Shown in pieces: positions 42,431-52,223 of a stretch of 64,000 nt of DNA. Location: the NCBI GenBank assembly GCA_003611955.1, contig RAZE01000001.1, forward strand, positions 186,001 through 250,000, given 5' to 3'. The stretch is from a bacterium 1XD8-76. GTDB taxonomy: Bacteria; Bacillota; Clostridia; Lachnospirales; Lachnospiraceae. The position numbers and the translations under genes were made by a program. The stretch's first letter is position 1. Each line of letters opens with the position of its first letter. Under the pieces are notes generated by a model, which was not told the origin of the DNA, did no database searches, and worked only from the letters and a program-made list of their open reading frames with translations.

Positions 42431-43647
42431 CACATCGCATGATTGCCTGCCGGCATAGATGTCCTCTTAATCTCCTGCATACACATTGTATAATCTTTTC
42501 CGTTTACACTTAACACATAGATCGTCTCATCCGAACATACAAAATAGACTGATATCTGGAGGGAATTGGAATCCGGTATCCCTATTCCACAGCAATATTC
42601 TCCCTCCATCGTATACAATCGTACCTTTGCATTCTGCACGATGTCCGCAGCAAAACCGCCGCTCATTGTCCAGGGACTCCAATAAATCAGGTAGTAATCC
42701 TCTACATAATAAAAACCGTCAACATATCCCAAAATACCTTCTTCACTGGTTTCACAGGGAATATCCTTAAAACTTCCATCAAAAAAGAACTCCCAGGAAC
42801 GATTCCAGGGCGTCAATGTATGCCCGATATCTTCCGTACACATCATGAATTTATCATGATGCAGTTGAAATATATGCATCTGATTTCTTCCCAAATTCCA
42901 TATCTCTACATTTGATGTGTCAATCTCTGTAAACTGCCTGTCCCGAATAAGGCCAAGATAATGCTCACGGACATCCATATCCCAATAATAAATGCCTATC
43001 TCCTCTTTGTCGTTTACCGACAGCTCCTGAATTCTTTCAACCCCTCTCCTGCAAGTAACGGCCTCTTCTTTTTTACTGTCCAAATCCCGTATGATAACTT
43101 CATTTAAGATATCCTCATCTGTATTTTGGGTTCTGACACTATAAAAAATTTTTCCGTTTTTTGCATCCCAACTCCAGATCTCCTGATTCTCCTCTACCCT
43201 CAGCTCCTCCAAATTCCCTTTTTTTAAATCATATATCCACAGCACTTGTCTCGATTCATCTCCCGACACCAGATAGTGCGTCGTCCCCACAGTTTTTCTG
43301 TCCCAAGTGGGAGACAATTCTGCCAGATCAAGCAGAACGATCTCTTCTCCCTCCTGCCCGAAAACCATTCTTACATTTCCCTCCACCGGCTCCCCATAAA
43401 CTTTTCCCTCATGTCTCTCCCACACATCCAGATACAGCTTATCCTCATAAAAGTAAATATTTTTGGACAAATTTCTTATCGGGACGGCAAATATATCCTG
43501 TAAAAAGGGAGTATATACTTTCTGACCGCCGCTCGCCTCCGGCTGTACATCCGAAACAGCTTCCTCCTTGCTGTCACTATAGTTGCCGCCGACAATTTGT
43601 GTACACAGCAAAAGCATAATACACAAACTCAGATACCTCTTATACAT
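42430..43647 (-). CDS. Secreted hypothetical protein, beta-propeller-like
   Basis: About 405 residues, not assigned to a named family. N-terminal signal peptide (MYKRYLSLCIMLLLCTQIVGG), without a clear lipobox. The mature part is a run of repeating blocks with alternating hydrophobic strands, Trp/Tyr-rich (e.g. NIYFYEDKLYLDVWE, QVLWIYDLKKGNLEELRV, GKIFYSVRTQ), the look of a DUF5050/WD-type beta-propeller as seen in Lachnospiraceae surface proteins. ATG at 43647 with AAAGGG 8 bp before. Single gene at the junction of the sugar block and uvrC. Confidence 0.6.
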   Translation of the reverse strand: MYKRYLSLCIMLLLCTQIVGGNYSDSKEEAVSDVQPEASGGQKVYTPFLQDIFAVPIRNLSKNIYFYEDKLYLDVWERHEGKVYGEPVEGNVRMVFGQEGEEIVLLDLAELSPTWDRKTVGTTHYLVSGDESRQVLWIYDLKKGNLEELRVEENQEIWSWDAKNGKIFYSVRTQNTDEDILNEVIIRDLDSKKEEAVTCRRGVERIQELSVNDKEEIGIYYWDMDVREHYLGLIRDRQFTEIDTSNVEIWNLGRNQMHIFQLHHDKFMMCTEDIGHTLTPWNRSWEFFFDGSFKDIPCETSEEGILGYVDGFYYVEDYYLIYWSPWTMSGGFAADIVQNAKVRLYTMEGEYCCGIGIPDSNSLQISVYFVCSDETIYVLSVNGKDYTMCMQEIKRTSMPAGNHAM

Positions 43648-43707
43648 GCTCAATACCCTTTCTGACAGGCAAAAATTACAAGTCAATAATTTCTATTCCC
43701 TGCCCGA

Positions 43708-45567
43708 TCATGCATGAAAAAAATCATAGATGCCCTTTGCGATATTTTCCGGAATCTCCGGAATTTCCGCGAACTGTTCCACGCTGGCGTTCTTCATCTC
43801 CTCTATCGATTTAAAATGCCGCATCAGCGCCTTGCGCCTCGCTTCCCCCACCCCGGGAATATCTTCAAGAACCGATCGCACCTGTGTTTTTCCGCGCAGG
43901 GAGCGATGGTATTCTATCGCGAAACGATGCGCTTCATCCTGTATTCTGGTGATCAGTTTAAAGCCCTCCGAATGTTTATCGATCGGAATCTCCTCATTGT
44001 GGAAATAGAGTCCTCTGGTGCGGTGATTGTCGTCCTTTACCATGCCGCAGACCGGAATGTCGATATCCAGCTCTCTAAGTACCTCCAGCGCAATGTTTAC
44101 CTGTCCCTTTCCGCCGTCCATCAGAAGCAGATCCGGGAATTTGGTGAAGGAGCCGTATTCCGTGTCCATCTTTTTTGCGGAGAGCTCCTCCCTCTCCTCC
44201 ATTCCGTGCAGAAATCGTCTGGTCAGCACTTCCTTCATGCAGGCATAGTCGTCGGGACCGCTCACCGTCCTGATCTTAAATTTCCGGTAATCACTGCGTT
44301 TCGGTTTTCCCTTCTCATAGACCACCATGGAGCCCACATTCGCAAATCCGCTGATATTGGAGATGTCAAATGCCTCCATTCTGTTCACATGCTCCAGATG
44401 CAGGAGCGACGCGATCTCTTTCACCGCTCCGATGGTGCGCCCCTCCTCCCTCTTGATCTTCTCCTTGTCTCTGGACAGAATCAGCTCCGCGTTCTGCGCT
44501 GCCAGCTCCACCAGCTTTTCCTTGCTGCCCTTCTGCGGGACACGCAGATACACTCTGCTGCCCCTCCTGCCGCCGAGCCACTGCTCCAGCACATCCATAT
44601 CCTCCACCGCCTCCTGCAGCATCAGCTCCCGGGGCAGAAACGGCGTCCCGGCATAAAACTGCTGGATAAACTGCTGCAGTATATCCTTCCGGGAGAAACC
44701 TGACACATTTGTCATATAGTAATGTTCCCGCCCGATCAGTTTTCCGTCTCTGACAAAAAACACCTGCACCACCGCGTCCTGTTCATCCTGTGCCAACGCG
44801 ATGATATCTTTGTCCTCTCCGTCGTTTTGGGTGATCTTCTGTTTTTGGGAGACGCTCTTCACGCTCTCATACAGATCCCGGTAGCGGATCGCCTCCTCGA
44901 AATTTAACTCTTCGGCTGCATCCTGCATCTTTTTTTCCAGATCTTTCAGGATCATATTATAGTTGCCGCCGAGAAACTCCAATGCCCGGTCCACACGCCT
45001 CCGGTACTCTTCCTGGCTGATATGCCCCTGGCACGGCGCAAGACATTGCCCGATATGATGGTTGAGGCAGGGACGCTCCTGTCCGATATCCCGCGGAAGC
45101 ACTCTGTTGCAGGTGCGCAGCTTGAACAGCTTATTCAAGAGTTCGATCGTATCTTTTACTGCCGCCGCGCTCGTGTACGGCCCGAAATAGCGGGATTTAT
45201 CTTTTTTCATCTCCCTGGAAAACTGCACCCGGGGGAAAGCCTCCGATACGGTGACCTTGATAAAAGGGTATGTTTTATCATCCTTCAGCAGCGTATTATA
45301 TTTCGGGCTGTTCTCCTTGATCAGATTATTTTCCAGCACCAGCGCTTCCAGCTCAGAATCCGTCACAATATATTCAAACCGCGCGATCTGCTGCACCATC
45401 TTCTCGATCTGCGGCCCTCTGCCATGTATTTTGCGAAAATAGGAGCGCACTCTGTTGTGCAGGTTTACCGCTTTTCCCACATAGAGGATCGTATCTGCCT
45501 CGTCGTGCATAATATATACGCCCGGCTTTGCCGGCAGCTTTTTTAATTCCTCTTCGATATCAAACAT
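43708..45567 (-). CDS. uvrC: Excinuclease ABC subunit C
   Basis: 619 residues. N-terminal GIY-YIG nuclease ([29 protein letters not shown]), UvrB-binding UVR motif ([17 protein letters not shown]), RNase H-like C-terminal nuclease ([38 protein letters not shown]) and helix-hairpin-helix ([21 protein letters not shown]). Makes both incisions in nucleotide excision repair. In many clostridia uvrC is next to hprK (from memory); here ~13 kb of sugar genes separate them. Confidence 0.97.
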   Translation of the reverse strand: MFDIEEELKKLPAKPGVYIMHDEADTILYVGKAVNLHNRVRSYFRKIHGRGPQIEKMVQQIARFEYIVTDSELEALVLENNLIKENSPKYNTLLKDDKTYPFIKVTVSEAFPRVQFSREMKKDKSRYFGPYTSAAAVKDTIELLNKLFKLRTCNRVLPRDIGQERPCLNHHIGQCLAPCQGHISQEEYRRRVDRALEFLGGNYNMILKDLEKKMQDAAEELNFEEAIRYRDLYESVKSVSQKQKITQNDGEDKDIIALAQDEQDAVVQVFFVRDGKLIGREHYYMTNVSGFSRKDILQQFIQQFYAGTPFLPRELMLQEAVEDMDVLEQWLGGRRGSRVYLRVPQKGSKEKLVELAAQNAELILSRDKEKIKREEGRTIGAVKEIASLLHLEHVNRMEAFDISNISGFANVGSMVVYEKGKPKRSDYRKFKIRTVSGPDDYACMKEVLTRRFLHGMEEREELSAKKMDTEYGSFTKFPDLLLMDGGKGQVNIALEVLRELDIDIPVCGMVKDDNHRTRGLYFHNEEIPIDKHSEGFKLITRIQDEAHRFAIEYHRSLRGKTQVRSVLEDIPGVGEARRKALMRHFKSIEEMKNASVEQFAEIPEIPENIAKGIYDFFHA

Positions 45568-45749
45568 TAGATGACCTCCCGGACAGCTAAAACTATCACT
45601 ATTATTTTATCTTATCAAAAAAGACCTGCTGTTTCAAGAAATACGCTCTCGCCGCAGCGCCAAAATAATATGGGGCTTTATTCTTCCATCATATTGTGTT
45701 ACAATTTTTCTGTCTTAAATTTATAACCTGATGAAAAAGAGGAAAATAA

Positions 45750-48371
45750 ATGAGCCTTTTGCAAATTACAGATGCATTATTGTTAAAACCGCTGGAACTG
45801 CTGTTTGAAACCGCTTACCGCATGGCGTACAAGCTGACCGAAAGTTCCGGTCTGTCGATCATTATGTTAAGTCTGGTCGTGAATATTCTGCTGCTCCCTC
45901 TGTATATGCGCGCCGACGCCATTCAAAAAAAAGAAAACGAGACGCAGGAAAAGCTGGAAAAAGGAGCAGCTCACATCAAAAAAACTTTCAAGGGCGATGA
46001 GCGCATGATGATGCTGCGCACTTATTATGCCCAGAATCACTACAAGCCGGTTTACGCCCTGCGCAGCGCGGTCTCGCTCTTTCTGCAGATCCCGTTTTTT
46101 ATTGCGGCGTACCGTTACCTGTCAACACTGGTGCTGCTTTTCGGTATCCCCTTCGGCCCTATTTCCAACCTGGGCGAGCCGGACGGTATGCTGCAGATAG
46201 GCGGTATGGCCATTAATGTTCTTCCATTTATCATGACCGCCGTAAATCTGATCTCCTGCATTATCTATACCAAAGGAAAGCCTTTTAAATCGGGTTTGCA
46301 GCTCTATGCGATGGCTCTGTTCTTTCTTGTCTTTTTATACCGCTCGCCGTCCGGGCTTGTCTTTTACTGGACTTTAAATAACGTGTTCTCACTGGTGAAA
46401 ACGTGTTTTTATAAAATAATTCCCCAAAAGAAAGCCGCAGACATCACTCGAAAAGAGTTTTCCGCACAGGGAAACAAAAGAATGTTTTTCTCCGGGGCCT
46501 TGTTCTGGTCAATCCTGACGGGTATCCTGATCCCCTCCTCCGTTATCGCGGCTTCACCGCAGGAGTTTGTCGATATCACATACTGGATGCACCCGTTCTG
46601 GTATATCGTGAACTCGTTTTGTCTTGCGTTGGGGCTGTTTGTCATATGGGGCGGTGTCTTTTATTCGCTGGCAAGACCTGTCGTGCGGGGCTATTTTGAA
46701 AAAGCCATCTGGCTGCTCTCCGGCGTTTTTATCGCAAATTATATGTTTTTCGGCAAGAATCTGGGGCTGCTGACCCCTGATTTAATATACGAAAACGGAT
46801 TGCATTTTGGCCGGTCGGAACAACTTCTGAATATTGGTATACTTTTTATTGTAATCGTCCTGTTTTATATTGTGTATAAATACTGGGGCAGACTGACCTC
46901 CGACATATTGACGATTGGCGTTATCGCACTCCTCTGTATGTCAGCCGTCAATATGAAGACCATACAAACCGGCATCAGCGGCCTTACGAACCGGGATCTG
47001 AACCGGTATGAAGCCATTCCGGAGTTTACGTTCAGTAAAACAGGCAGCAATGTCGTTGTCCTTATGTTGGACAGAGGGATCGGCGCATTTATCCCTTATA
47101 TATTCGAGGAAAAACCGCAGCTCAAAGAACAGTTTTCCGGTTTCACCTATTATACAAATGTCGTATCTTTCGGAAAAAAGACGAACTTCGGAACCCCTGC
47201 TCTTTTTGGCGGATATGAGTATACGCCCGTGGAGATGAACAAGCGGACAGATGATCTTCTGCAGGTAAAACACGATGAAGCGCTGAAAGTTATGCCGGTA
47301 TTATTTTCTGAAAACGGTTACCGTGTCACTGTATGCGATCCGCCGTACGCAGGTTATAACTGGCTTAATGACCTGTCAATCTATGACGAATATCCAGGGA
47401 TCGAATGTTATAATCTGGACGGAAAATTTACGGAAGACCCCAACAAAAAACTGCAGAGAGATCATAATAAGCGGAACTTTTTCTATTATGGACTCTTAAA
47501 AACCGCACCGCTCTTTTTACAGAAAACAATATACGATAACGGCAACTATAATATGACGGACAAAATTTCCGGCATGCTGGATCAGACCCAAATCGTAGAC
47601 GACAATCCGCTGCTTGCGGAGGGTACTACTATCTATTTTCAGAACGCATACAATGTATTGGAACATTTAGATTCTATCACCTCTTTTACGGAAGACGAAA
47701 CCGGCCTGTTTTTAATGGCAACAAATAATACAACACACAGTCCGCTGATATTGCAGGAGCCAGATTATGTGCCTTCCATGTATGTGGATAATACAGGCTA
47801 CGACCGTGGTTATCAGGGAAGATACGATGCGGACGGTAATTTTTTGAAGCTGGAAAGCTACACGCAGCTCTCTCATTATCACTGTGATATGGCGGCAATG
47901 CTCCAATTAGGCAGATGGTTTGATTATCTGCGGGAAAACGGTATTTATGACAACACAAAAATCATCCTGGTTGCAGATCATGGAGAATATTTGGAGCTGG
48001 GCGAAGAGTATCTGGTGGAAGGCGGAGATGAAATCCAGCAGTATTATCCGATCCTTATGGTAAAAGATTTTAACAGTACAGGATTTGAAACATCGGAAGA
48101 ATTTATGACAAATGCGGATGTTCCTGCACTGGCGGTGGCGGATGCCATAGAAAAGCCGATTAATCCTTTCACCGGAAAGTCAATCCACAATGAGGAAAAA
48201 ACGGCACATGATCAATATCTGATTGCCTCGGAAATAGCCGACCTGACAAAAAATAATGGCACCACTTATCTTCCGTCAAAATGGTACGCGGTACACGACG
48301 ACATGCGGAATCCGGCCAACTGGAAATTGCTTTCGGAAAAAGAAACGGTACTGCCTGTCACAGAAGAATAA
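45750..48371 (+). CDS. YidC/Oxa1-like domain fused to sulfatase/phosphoglycerol-transferase-like domain
   Basis: 873 residues. Residues ~1-230 are YidC/Oxa1-like: LSIIMLSLVVNILLLPLYMRAD, a helical cytosolic loop, QIPFFIAAYRYLS and FYWTLNNVFSL. Several more membrane helices follow (~240-430). The outer C-terminal domain (~450-870) looks like the alkaline phosphatase/LtaS superfamily: VVVLMLDRGIG (metal Asp), TNFGTPALFGG (possible Thr nucleophile), ATNNTTHSPLI and ILVADHGEY (metal Asp/His). A combined insertase and transferase architecture is unusual; a role in adding headgroups to cell-wall polymers or glycolipids is possible. Divergent from uvrC, own terminator. Confidence 0.85.
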   Translation: MSLLQITDALLLKPLELLFETAYRMAYKLTESSGLSIIMLSLVVNILLLPLYMRADAIQKKENETQEKLEKGAAHIKKTFKGDERMMMLRTYYAQNHYKPVYALRSAVSLFLQIPFFIAAYRYLSTLVLLFGIPFGPISNLGEPDGMLQIGGMAINVLPFIMTAVNLISCIIYTKGKPFKSGLQLYAMALFFLVFLYRSPSGLVFYWTLNNVFSLVKTCFYKIIPQKKAADITRKEFSAQGNKRMFFSGALFWSILTGILIPSSVIAASPQEFVDITYWMHPFWYIVNSFCLALGLFVIWGGVFYSLARPVVRGYFEKAIWLLSGVFIANYMFFGKNLGLLTPDLIYENGLHFGRSEQLLNIGILFIVIVLFYIVYKYWGRLTSDILTIGVIALLCMSAVNMKTIQTGISGLTNRDLNRYEAIPEFTFSKTGSNVVVLMLDRGIGAFIPYIFEEKPQLKEQFSGFTYYTNVVSFGKKTNFGTPALFGGYEYTPVEMNKRTDDLLQVKHDEALKVMPVLFSENGYRVTVCDPPYAGYNWLNDLSIYDEYPGIECYNLDGKFTEDPNKKLQRDHNKRNFFYYGLLKTAPLFLQKTIYDNGNYNMTDKISGMLDQTQIVDDNPLLAEGTTIYFQNAYNVLEHLDSITSFTEDETGLFLMATNNTTHSPLILQEPDYVPSMYVDNTGYDRGYQGRYDADGNFLKLESYTQLSHYHCDMAAMLQLGRWFDYLRENGIYDNTKIILVADHGEYLELGEEYLVEGGDEIQQYYPILMVKDFNSTGFETSEEFMTNADVPALAVADAIEKPINPFTGKSIHNEEKTAHDQYLIASEIADLTKNNGTTYLPSKWYAVHDDMRNPANWKLLSEKETVLPVTEE

Positions 48372-48382
48372 AACGACACATC

Positions 48383-48420
48383 AGAAAAGCCGTCGCATCA
48401 GCGACAGCTTTTCTTTATTT
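48383..48420. terminator. Bidirectional terminator between YidC-fusion and ftsH
   Basis: AGAAAAGCCGTCGC / GCGACAGCTTTTCT stem (one mismatch), 4-bp loop, T-rich on the plus side, between convergent genes. Confidence 0.8.
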
Positions 48421-48435
48421 TCTTTATTATGGCTT

Positions 48436-51267
48436 CTATTCTTCCATGTTTTTTACTTCTTTATCTTCGGAATCGGAAACTTCCTCCGCTTCTTTTGCCC
48501 CGGCTTCTTCCAGCTTAAGCGCTTCCGCCGCAGCTTCCAATACAATTCCGGCGTCCTGCTCATTATCCACAATAAGTATGTCCTGCGCCTCCGGCTTCCC
48601 CGGCTCTTCATATGGCACAAGCTCCGGCTCCTGGGGTTTTTCCAGTATCTCCTGCGGTACGCCCGAAAAGGCTCCTCCCGGCGGCATAGCTCCCGCCTGA
48701 TTCGACCAATGGTTTTGTCTGTACTGGGCATCCCACGCTTCTTTTCTGCTGTTTCTCTGCTCCTCCGGCCCCTGCCCCGGGTTCTGGTAAGGGTTTCCCT
48801 GTGGTGCACCTCCCGGCTGACCGTTCTGGTAAGGGTTCCCCTGCGGCATTCCTCCCGGCTGACCGTTCTGGTACGAGTTTCCCTGTGGCGCTCCTCCCGG
48901 CTGACCGTTCTGGTACGGGTTCCCCTGCGGCATTCCTCCCAACTGACCGTTCTGATACGGATTCCCCTGCGGCACTCCGGGCTGCTGGCCGTTCTGATAT
49001 GGATTCCCCTGCGGCATTCCGGGCTGCTGGCCGTTCTGATATGGATTCCCCTGCGGCATTCCGGGCTGCTGGCCATTCTGATACGGGTTTCCCTGCGGCA
49101 TTCCCGCCGGAGGCCCCTGCCTGAAGCCACCTACCGGGGGAATCGGAGGCCGCCCATAATTTCCCGGTACATGAAATCCCTGTCTCCCCGGATTCGGCTG
49201 AGGTTTCTTCTCCTCCTCCTTCGGTTCCGGCTCCGGCAACCCCTTTTCCTTTCGATAGATCTTCATAAATTCCTTGCCAGTGATCGTCTCCTTCTCGATC
49301 AGGAATTCTGCCAGTTTATCCAAAAGTTCTCTGTTTTCTTTCAAAAGTTTTTTCGCTTCTTTATAGCTGTCTTTCAGCAGCTTCATGACTTCCGTATCCA
49401 CATCGGCGGCCGTATTGTCGCTGCAGTTCATAACTGTCCTTCCGTCCAGATATCTGCTTTCCACCGATTCAAGCCCCATCAGACCAAACTTCTTACTCAT
49501 GCCGTACTGTGTCACCATAGAGCGGGCAATATTGGTCGCCTTCTCGATATCGTTGGACGCCCCTGTCGTCACCGTGTCAAACACGATCTCCTCCGCCGCG
49601 CGCCCTGCAAGAAGGCCTACCAGCATATCGCGCAGCTCCGCCTCCGTATTCAGAAACTTTTCTTCCTCCGGCACCTGCATCACATAGCCCAGAGCGCCCA
49701 TCGTCCTCGGCACGATCGTGATCTTCTGTACCGGCTCGGAATTCTTCTGAAGCGCCGACACCAGCGCATGGCCGGTCTCATGGTAGGACACGATGCGCCG
49801 CTCTTCCTTGCTCATAATGCGGTCCTTCTTTTCCTTTCCTACCAGAACCTGTTCCACAGCGTCAAACAGGTCTTTCTGAGACACACAGTTTCTTCCCATC
49901 TTTACCGCGTTGATCGCAGCCTCGTTTATCATATTGGCCAGATCGGATCCCACCGCTCCGCTCGTTGCCAGTGCAATTTCATTCAGATCCACGGAATCAT
50001 CCATCAGCACATCCTTCGCGTGTACTTTCAGGATCTCCACACGCCCTTTCAGATCCGGTTTATCCACGATGATCCGCCTGTCAAAACGTCCGGGGCGAAG
50101 CAATGCTTTATCCAGGATCTCAGGCCTGTTGGTTGCTGCCAGAATAATGATACCGCTCTTTCCGTCAAACCCGTCCATCTCGGAGAGCAGCTGATTCAAT
50201 GTCTGTTCCCGCTCTTCGTTTCCTCCGCCATACTTGGAATCCCTGCTCCGGCCTATGGCGTCGATCTCGTCGATAAACACGATACAGGGCGCATTCTTCT
50301 CCGCCTCCCGGAACAGATCCCTCACGCGGGATGCACCCAGGCCTACATAGAGTTCGATAAAGTCAGATCCCGCCAGAGAGAAAAACGGTACCTTCGCTTC
50401 ACCTGCCACTGCTCTCGCCAGCAATGTCTTACCCGTGCCGGGAGGTCCCACAAGCAGCGCTCCTTTCGGAAGTTTAGCTCCCACCTGGGAATATTTGCCG
50501 GGATTATGCAGGAAATCCACAACTTCCACCAGAGATTCCTTTGCCTCATCCTCACCCGCCACATCTTTGAATGTTACGCCGGTCTCTTTCTGGACATAGA
50601 CTTTTGCAGTGCTCTTGCCCATTCCCATCATACCGCCGCCTTTGCTCATCTTTCGGAACAGGAAACTCAGAAGCAGCCACATCAGACCGATCGGGAGCAC
50701 CACGGTGATCAGGATGGAAAGAATCGAATCCAGAATCGTCGTTGTCTGTCCCTGAATTTCTACATTATGGTCTAACAGTCTCTGTGTAAGCTGATCATCC
50801 TCCACCCGAATCGTATAATAATTCCGGATAGGAACGCCCATCATGCTGAATATGTTCTCCTGCTGCTTCGCAACAGGATTCTCGCCGCTTCCGGTCTCCT
50901 TTGACGATCTATCACTCTCTTTTTTATCAGTCTCCTCGGTCTTTAAAGAGAACTCCAGCCTGTCGGAGATAAAGCTGACAGATGCCACCTTATCTTCTTC
51001 CACCATCTTTACAAACTCACTGTAGCTCACCTCGTTCGTCCCGCCGCTCATTCCCCGCATCAGCATGCTGAGAAAGATCATCGAAATGATCGCAGCCAGA
51101 ACCAGCAAGAAGATATTCTGTTTCTTAGGGTCGTTTCCTTTCCCGGGGCCCGGCGTTCCGGGTTCCCTGTTTCCGTTGTTTCCATTGTTGTAACCATTGT
51201 TATTATAACCGTTGTTATAGCCGCCGTTATTATATTGATTACTATTATTCTGATAAGGTTGATCCAT
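48436..51267 (-). CDS. ftsH: FtsH AAA+ zinc metalloprotease with Asn-rich head and repeat tail
   Basis: 943 residues versus ~600-650 usual. Order: Asn/Tyr/Gly-rich head (~1-48), first membrane helix, extracytoplasmic loop, second helix, AAA+ module ([42 protein letters not shown]), and zinc protease site HETGHALV with distal Asp. Then a tail with eight 14-residue repeats [14 protein letters not shown] (coded by 48769-49104) and an acidic end. Degrades misassembled membrane proteins and regulators. HflK/HflC-type partners are encoded 6 kb away. The tail could bind partners or the envelope; its role is unknown. Confidence 0.95.
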   Translation of the reverse strand: MDQPYQNNSNQYNNGGYNNGYNNNGYNNGNNGNREPGTPGPGKGNDPKKQNIFLLVLAAIISMIFLSMLMRGMSGGTNEVSYSEFVKMVEEDKVASVSFISDRLEFSLKTEETDKKESDRSSKETGSGENPVAKQQENIFSMMGVPIRNYYTIRVEDDQLTQRLLDHNVEIQGQTTTILDSILSILITVVLPIGLMWLLLSFLFRKMSKGGGMMGMGKSTAKVYVQKETGVTFKDVAGEDEAKESLVEVVDFLHNPGKYSQVGAKLPKGALLVGPPGTGKTLLARAVAGEAKVPFFSLAGSDFIELYVGLGASRVRDLFREAEKNAPCIVFIDEIDAIGRSRDSKYGGGNEEREQTLNQLLSEMDGFDGKSGIIILAATNRPEILDKALLRPGRFDRRIIVDKPDLKGRVEILKVHAKDVLMDDSVDLNEIALATSGAVGSDLANMINEAAINAVKMGRNCVSQKDLFDAVEQVLVGKEKKDRIMSKEERRIVSYHETGHALVSALQKNSEPVQKITIVPRTMGALGYVMQVPEEEKFLNTEAELRDMLVGLLAGRAAEEIVFDTVTTGASNDIEKATNIARSMVTQYGMSKKFGLMGLESVESRYLDGRTVMNCSDNTAADVDTEVMKLLKDSYKEAKKLLKENRELLDKLAEFLIEKETITGKEFMKIYRKEKGLPEPEPKEEEKKPQPNPGRQGFHVPGNYGRPPIPPVGGFRQGPPAGMPQGNPYQNGQQPGMPQGNPYQNGQQPGMPQGNPYQNGQQPGVPQGNPYQNGQLGGMPQGNPYQNGQPGGAPQGNSYQNGQPGGMPQGNPYQNGQPGGAPQGNPYQNPGQGPEEQRNSRKEAWDAQYRQNHWSNQAGAMPPGGAFSGVPQEILEKPQEPELVPYEEPGKPEAQDILIVDNEQDAGIVLEAAAEALKLEEAGAKEAEEVSDSEDKEVKNMEE
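48769..49104 (-). repeat. Eight 42-bp tandem repeats inside ftsH
   Basis: Coding repeats of 14 codons ([14 protein letters not shown]), near identical at DNA level, likely to vary in copy number between strains. Last copy is divergent (NPYQNPGQG). Confidence 0.85.
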
Positions 51268-51480
51268 TCTTTTTCACGGCAAAGATCACCATCTTTGCCT
51301 TTTCTCCTTTCCCGTCTCACGACACGCAAAATATATATTTTGCCCAACAGTTAGATTCTAGCTGATTTGCGAAAATAAAGCAATAATAGAATCGTGAATT
51401 AATGGACACATCTATAAAAGATTTCTTAAATTATTGTGATTTTCCACTTTTGTTTACTGTGCGGACAGGAGGGATATAAT

Positions 51481-51549
51481 ATGGATCCTGCGTATATTAC
51501 GCCAACCAAGAACTATGTATTTCGATTATACCGAAAATCAGGGCGGTGA
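51481..51549 (+). CDS. Possible 22-residue small protein
   Basis: MDPAYITPTKNYVFRLYRKS plus two residues, basic C-terminus. It has a near ideal RBS, AGGAGGG 7 bp before the ATG, and its stop TGA lies inside the hairpin at 51540-51560 followed by AATTTTC, i.e. a compact gene plus terminator. No homology is recognised. Could be a real microprotein, a leader peptide without a downstream gene on this strand, or chance. Confidence 0.35.
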   Translation: MDPAYITPTKNYVFRLYRKSGR

Positions 51550-51562
51550 AACACCGCCCTAA
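51540..51562. terminator. Hairpin terminator at carD 3' end
   Basis: AGGGCGGTG / CACCGCCCT with a 3-bp loop. T-rich on both sides (TGATTTTC on minus, AATTTTC on plus), so it can end both carD and the small plus-strand frame. Confidence 0.8.
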
Positions 51563-52071
51563 TTTTCTTCATTTACCTTTCGGAAGTATTCCTCCTCCAC
51601 CTCCTTCACCGTCAGGTGCAGGGGCAGAGACATTTCCCCGAACAATATGCTCTCCGCAATATGCAGATATCTCTCGTCGATACAGGTCATATGCTTTCCG
51701 GATTTCTGTCGTTCTCTCTTTCGCAGATAGAGTGTCTTTATGATCCGGGACCACTCCGTACTGCTGCCGCTGAGCAGAGCCCGGCGATAGCTCATCTCCC
51801 GCTCTTTCTCATCCTTTATCCAGAGCGTCTCCAATCCCCCGGCCCTGTTTAACAGAGCCTGAGCCTCTTCCCCCGACATCACGGAGCGGATCACCGTCTT
51901 CTCATTCTCCACCGGCGCATAGATCGTGCTTCCCTTCACAAACCTCGGAGAAAGCTTATAGCACAATTTTTCCGAAGAGATACAGTCCGACCCCCAGTCG
52001 ATCGCCATCACATCCTCCACCAGACATACTCCCTTTGTGCCGTACACCACGTAATCACCTTTCTGATACAT
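51559..52071 (-). CDS. CarD-family transcriptional regulator
   Basis: 170 residues. N-terminal RNA-polymerase-interacting Tudor-like domain (YQKGDYVVYGTKGVCLVEDVM, YYKLSPRF-like CYKLSPRFVKGSTIYAPVEN) and C-terminal helical DNA-binding domain (YLRKRERQKSGKHMTCIDERYLHIAESILFGEMSL). CarD proteins bind the RNA polymerase beta subunit and stabilise open complexes. Length is typical of the Firmicute type. Single gene between ftsH and the divergent MBOAT gene. Confidence 0.93.
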   Translation of the reverse strand: MYQKGDYVVYGTKGVCLVEDVMAIDWGSDCISSEKLCYKLSPRFVKGSTIYAPVENEKTVIRSVMSGEEAQALLNRAGGLETLWIKDEKEREMSYRRALLSGSSTEWSRIIKTLYLRKRERQKSGKHMTCIDERYLHIAESILFGEMSLPLHLTVKEVEEEYFRKVNEEN

Positions 52072-52223
52072 ACCTTTTCCCGTCCTTCCTTACTTACAGT
52101 ATTTCCCAATCGGAGAAAGGTATTCATTCCCCCCGCACATTTGACAAACGCTCCCCCTCCTGATAGACTAAAGCAGAACCGTTATTTATGCGGTAACAAG
52201 CCGATTTCGAGGACATCATCACC

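Noticed and set aside
48769-49104. CRISPR-like regular repeats
   Set aside because: Repeats are 42-bp in-frame coding units without unique spacers, encoding an FtsH tail.
48256-50775. Very long open frame on the plus strand opposite ftsH
   Set aside because: It mirrors the repeats and codon pattern of ftsH on the other strand, has no RBS and no recognisable domain.
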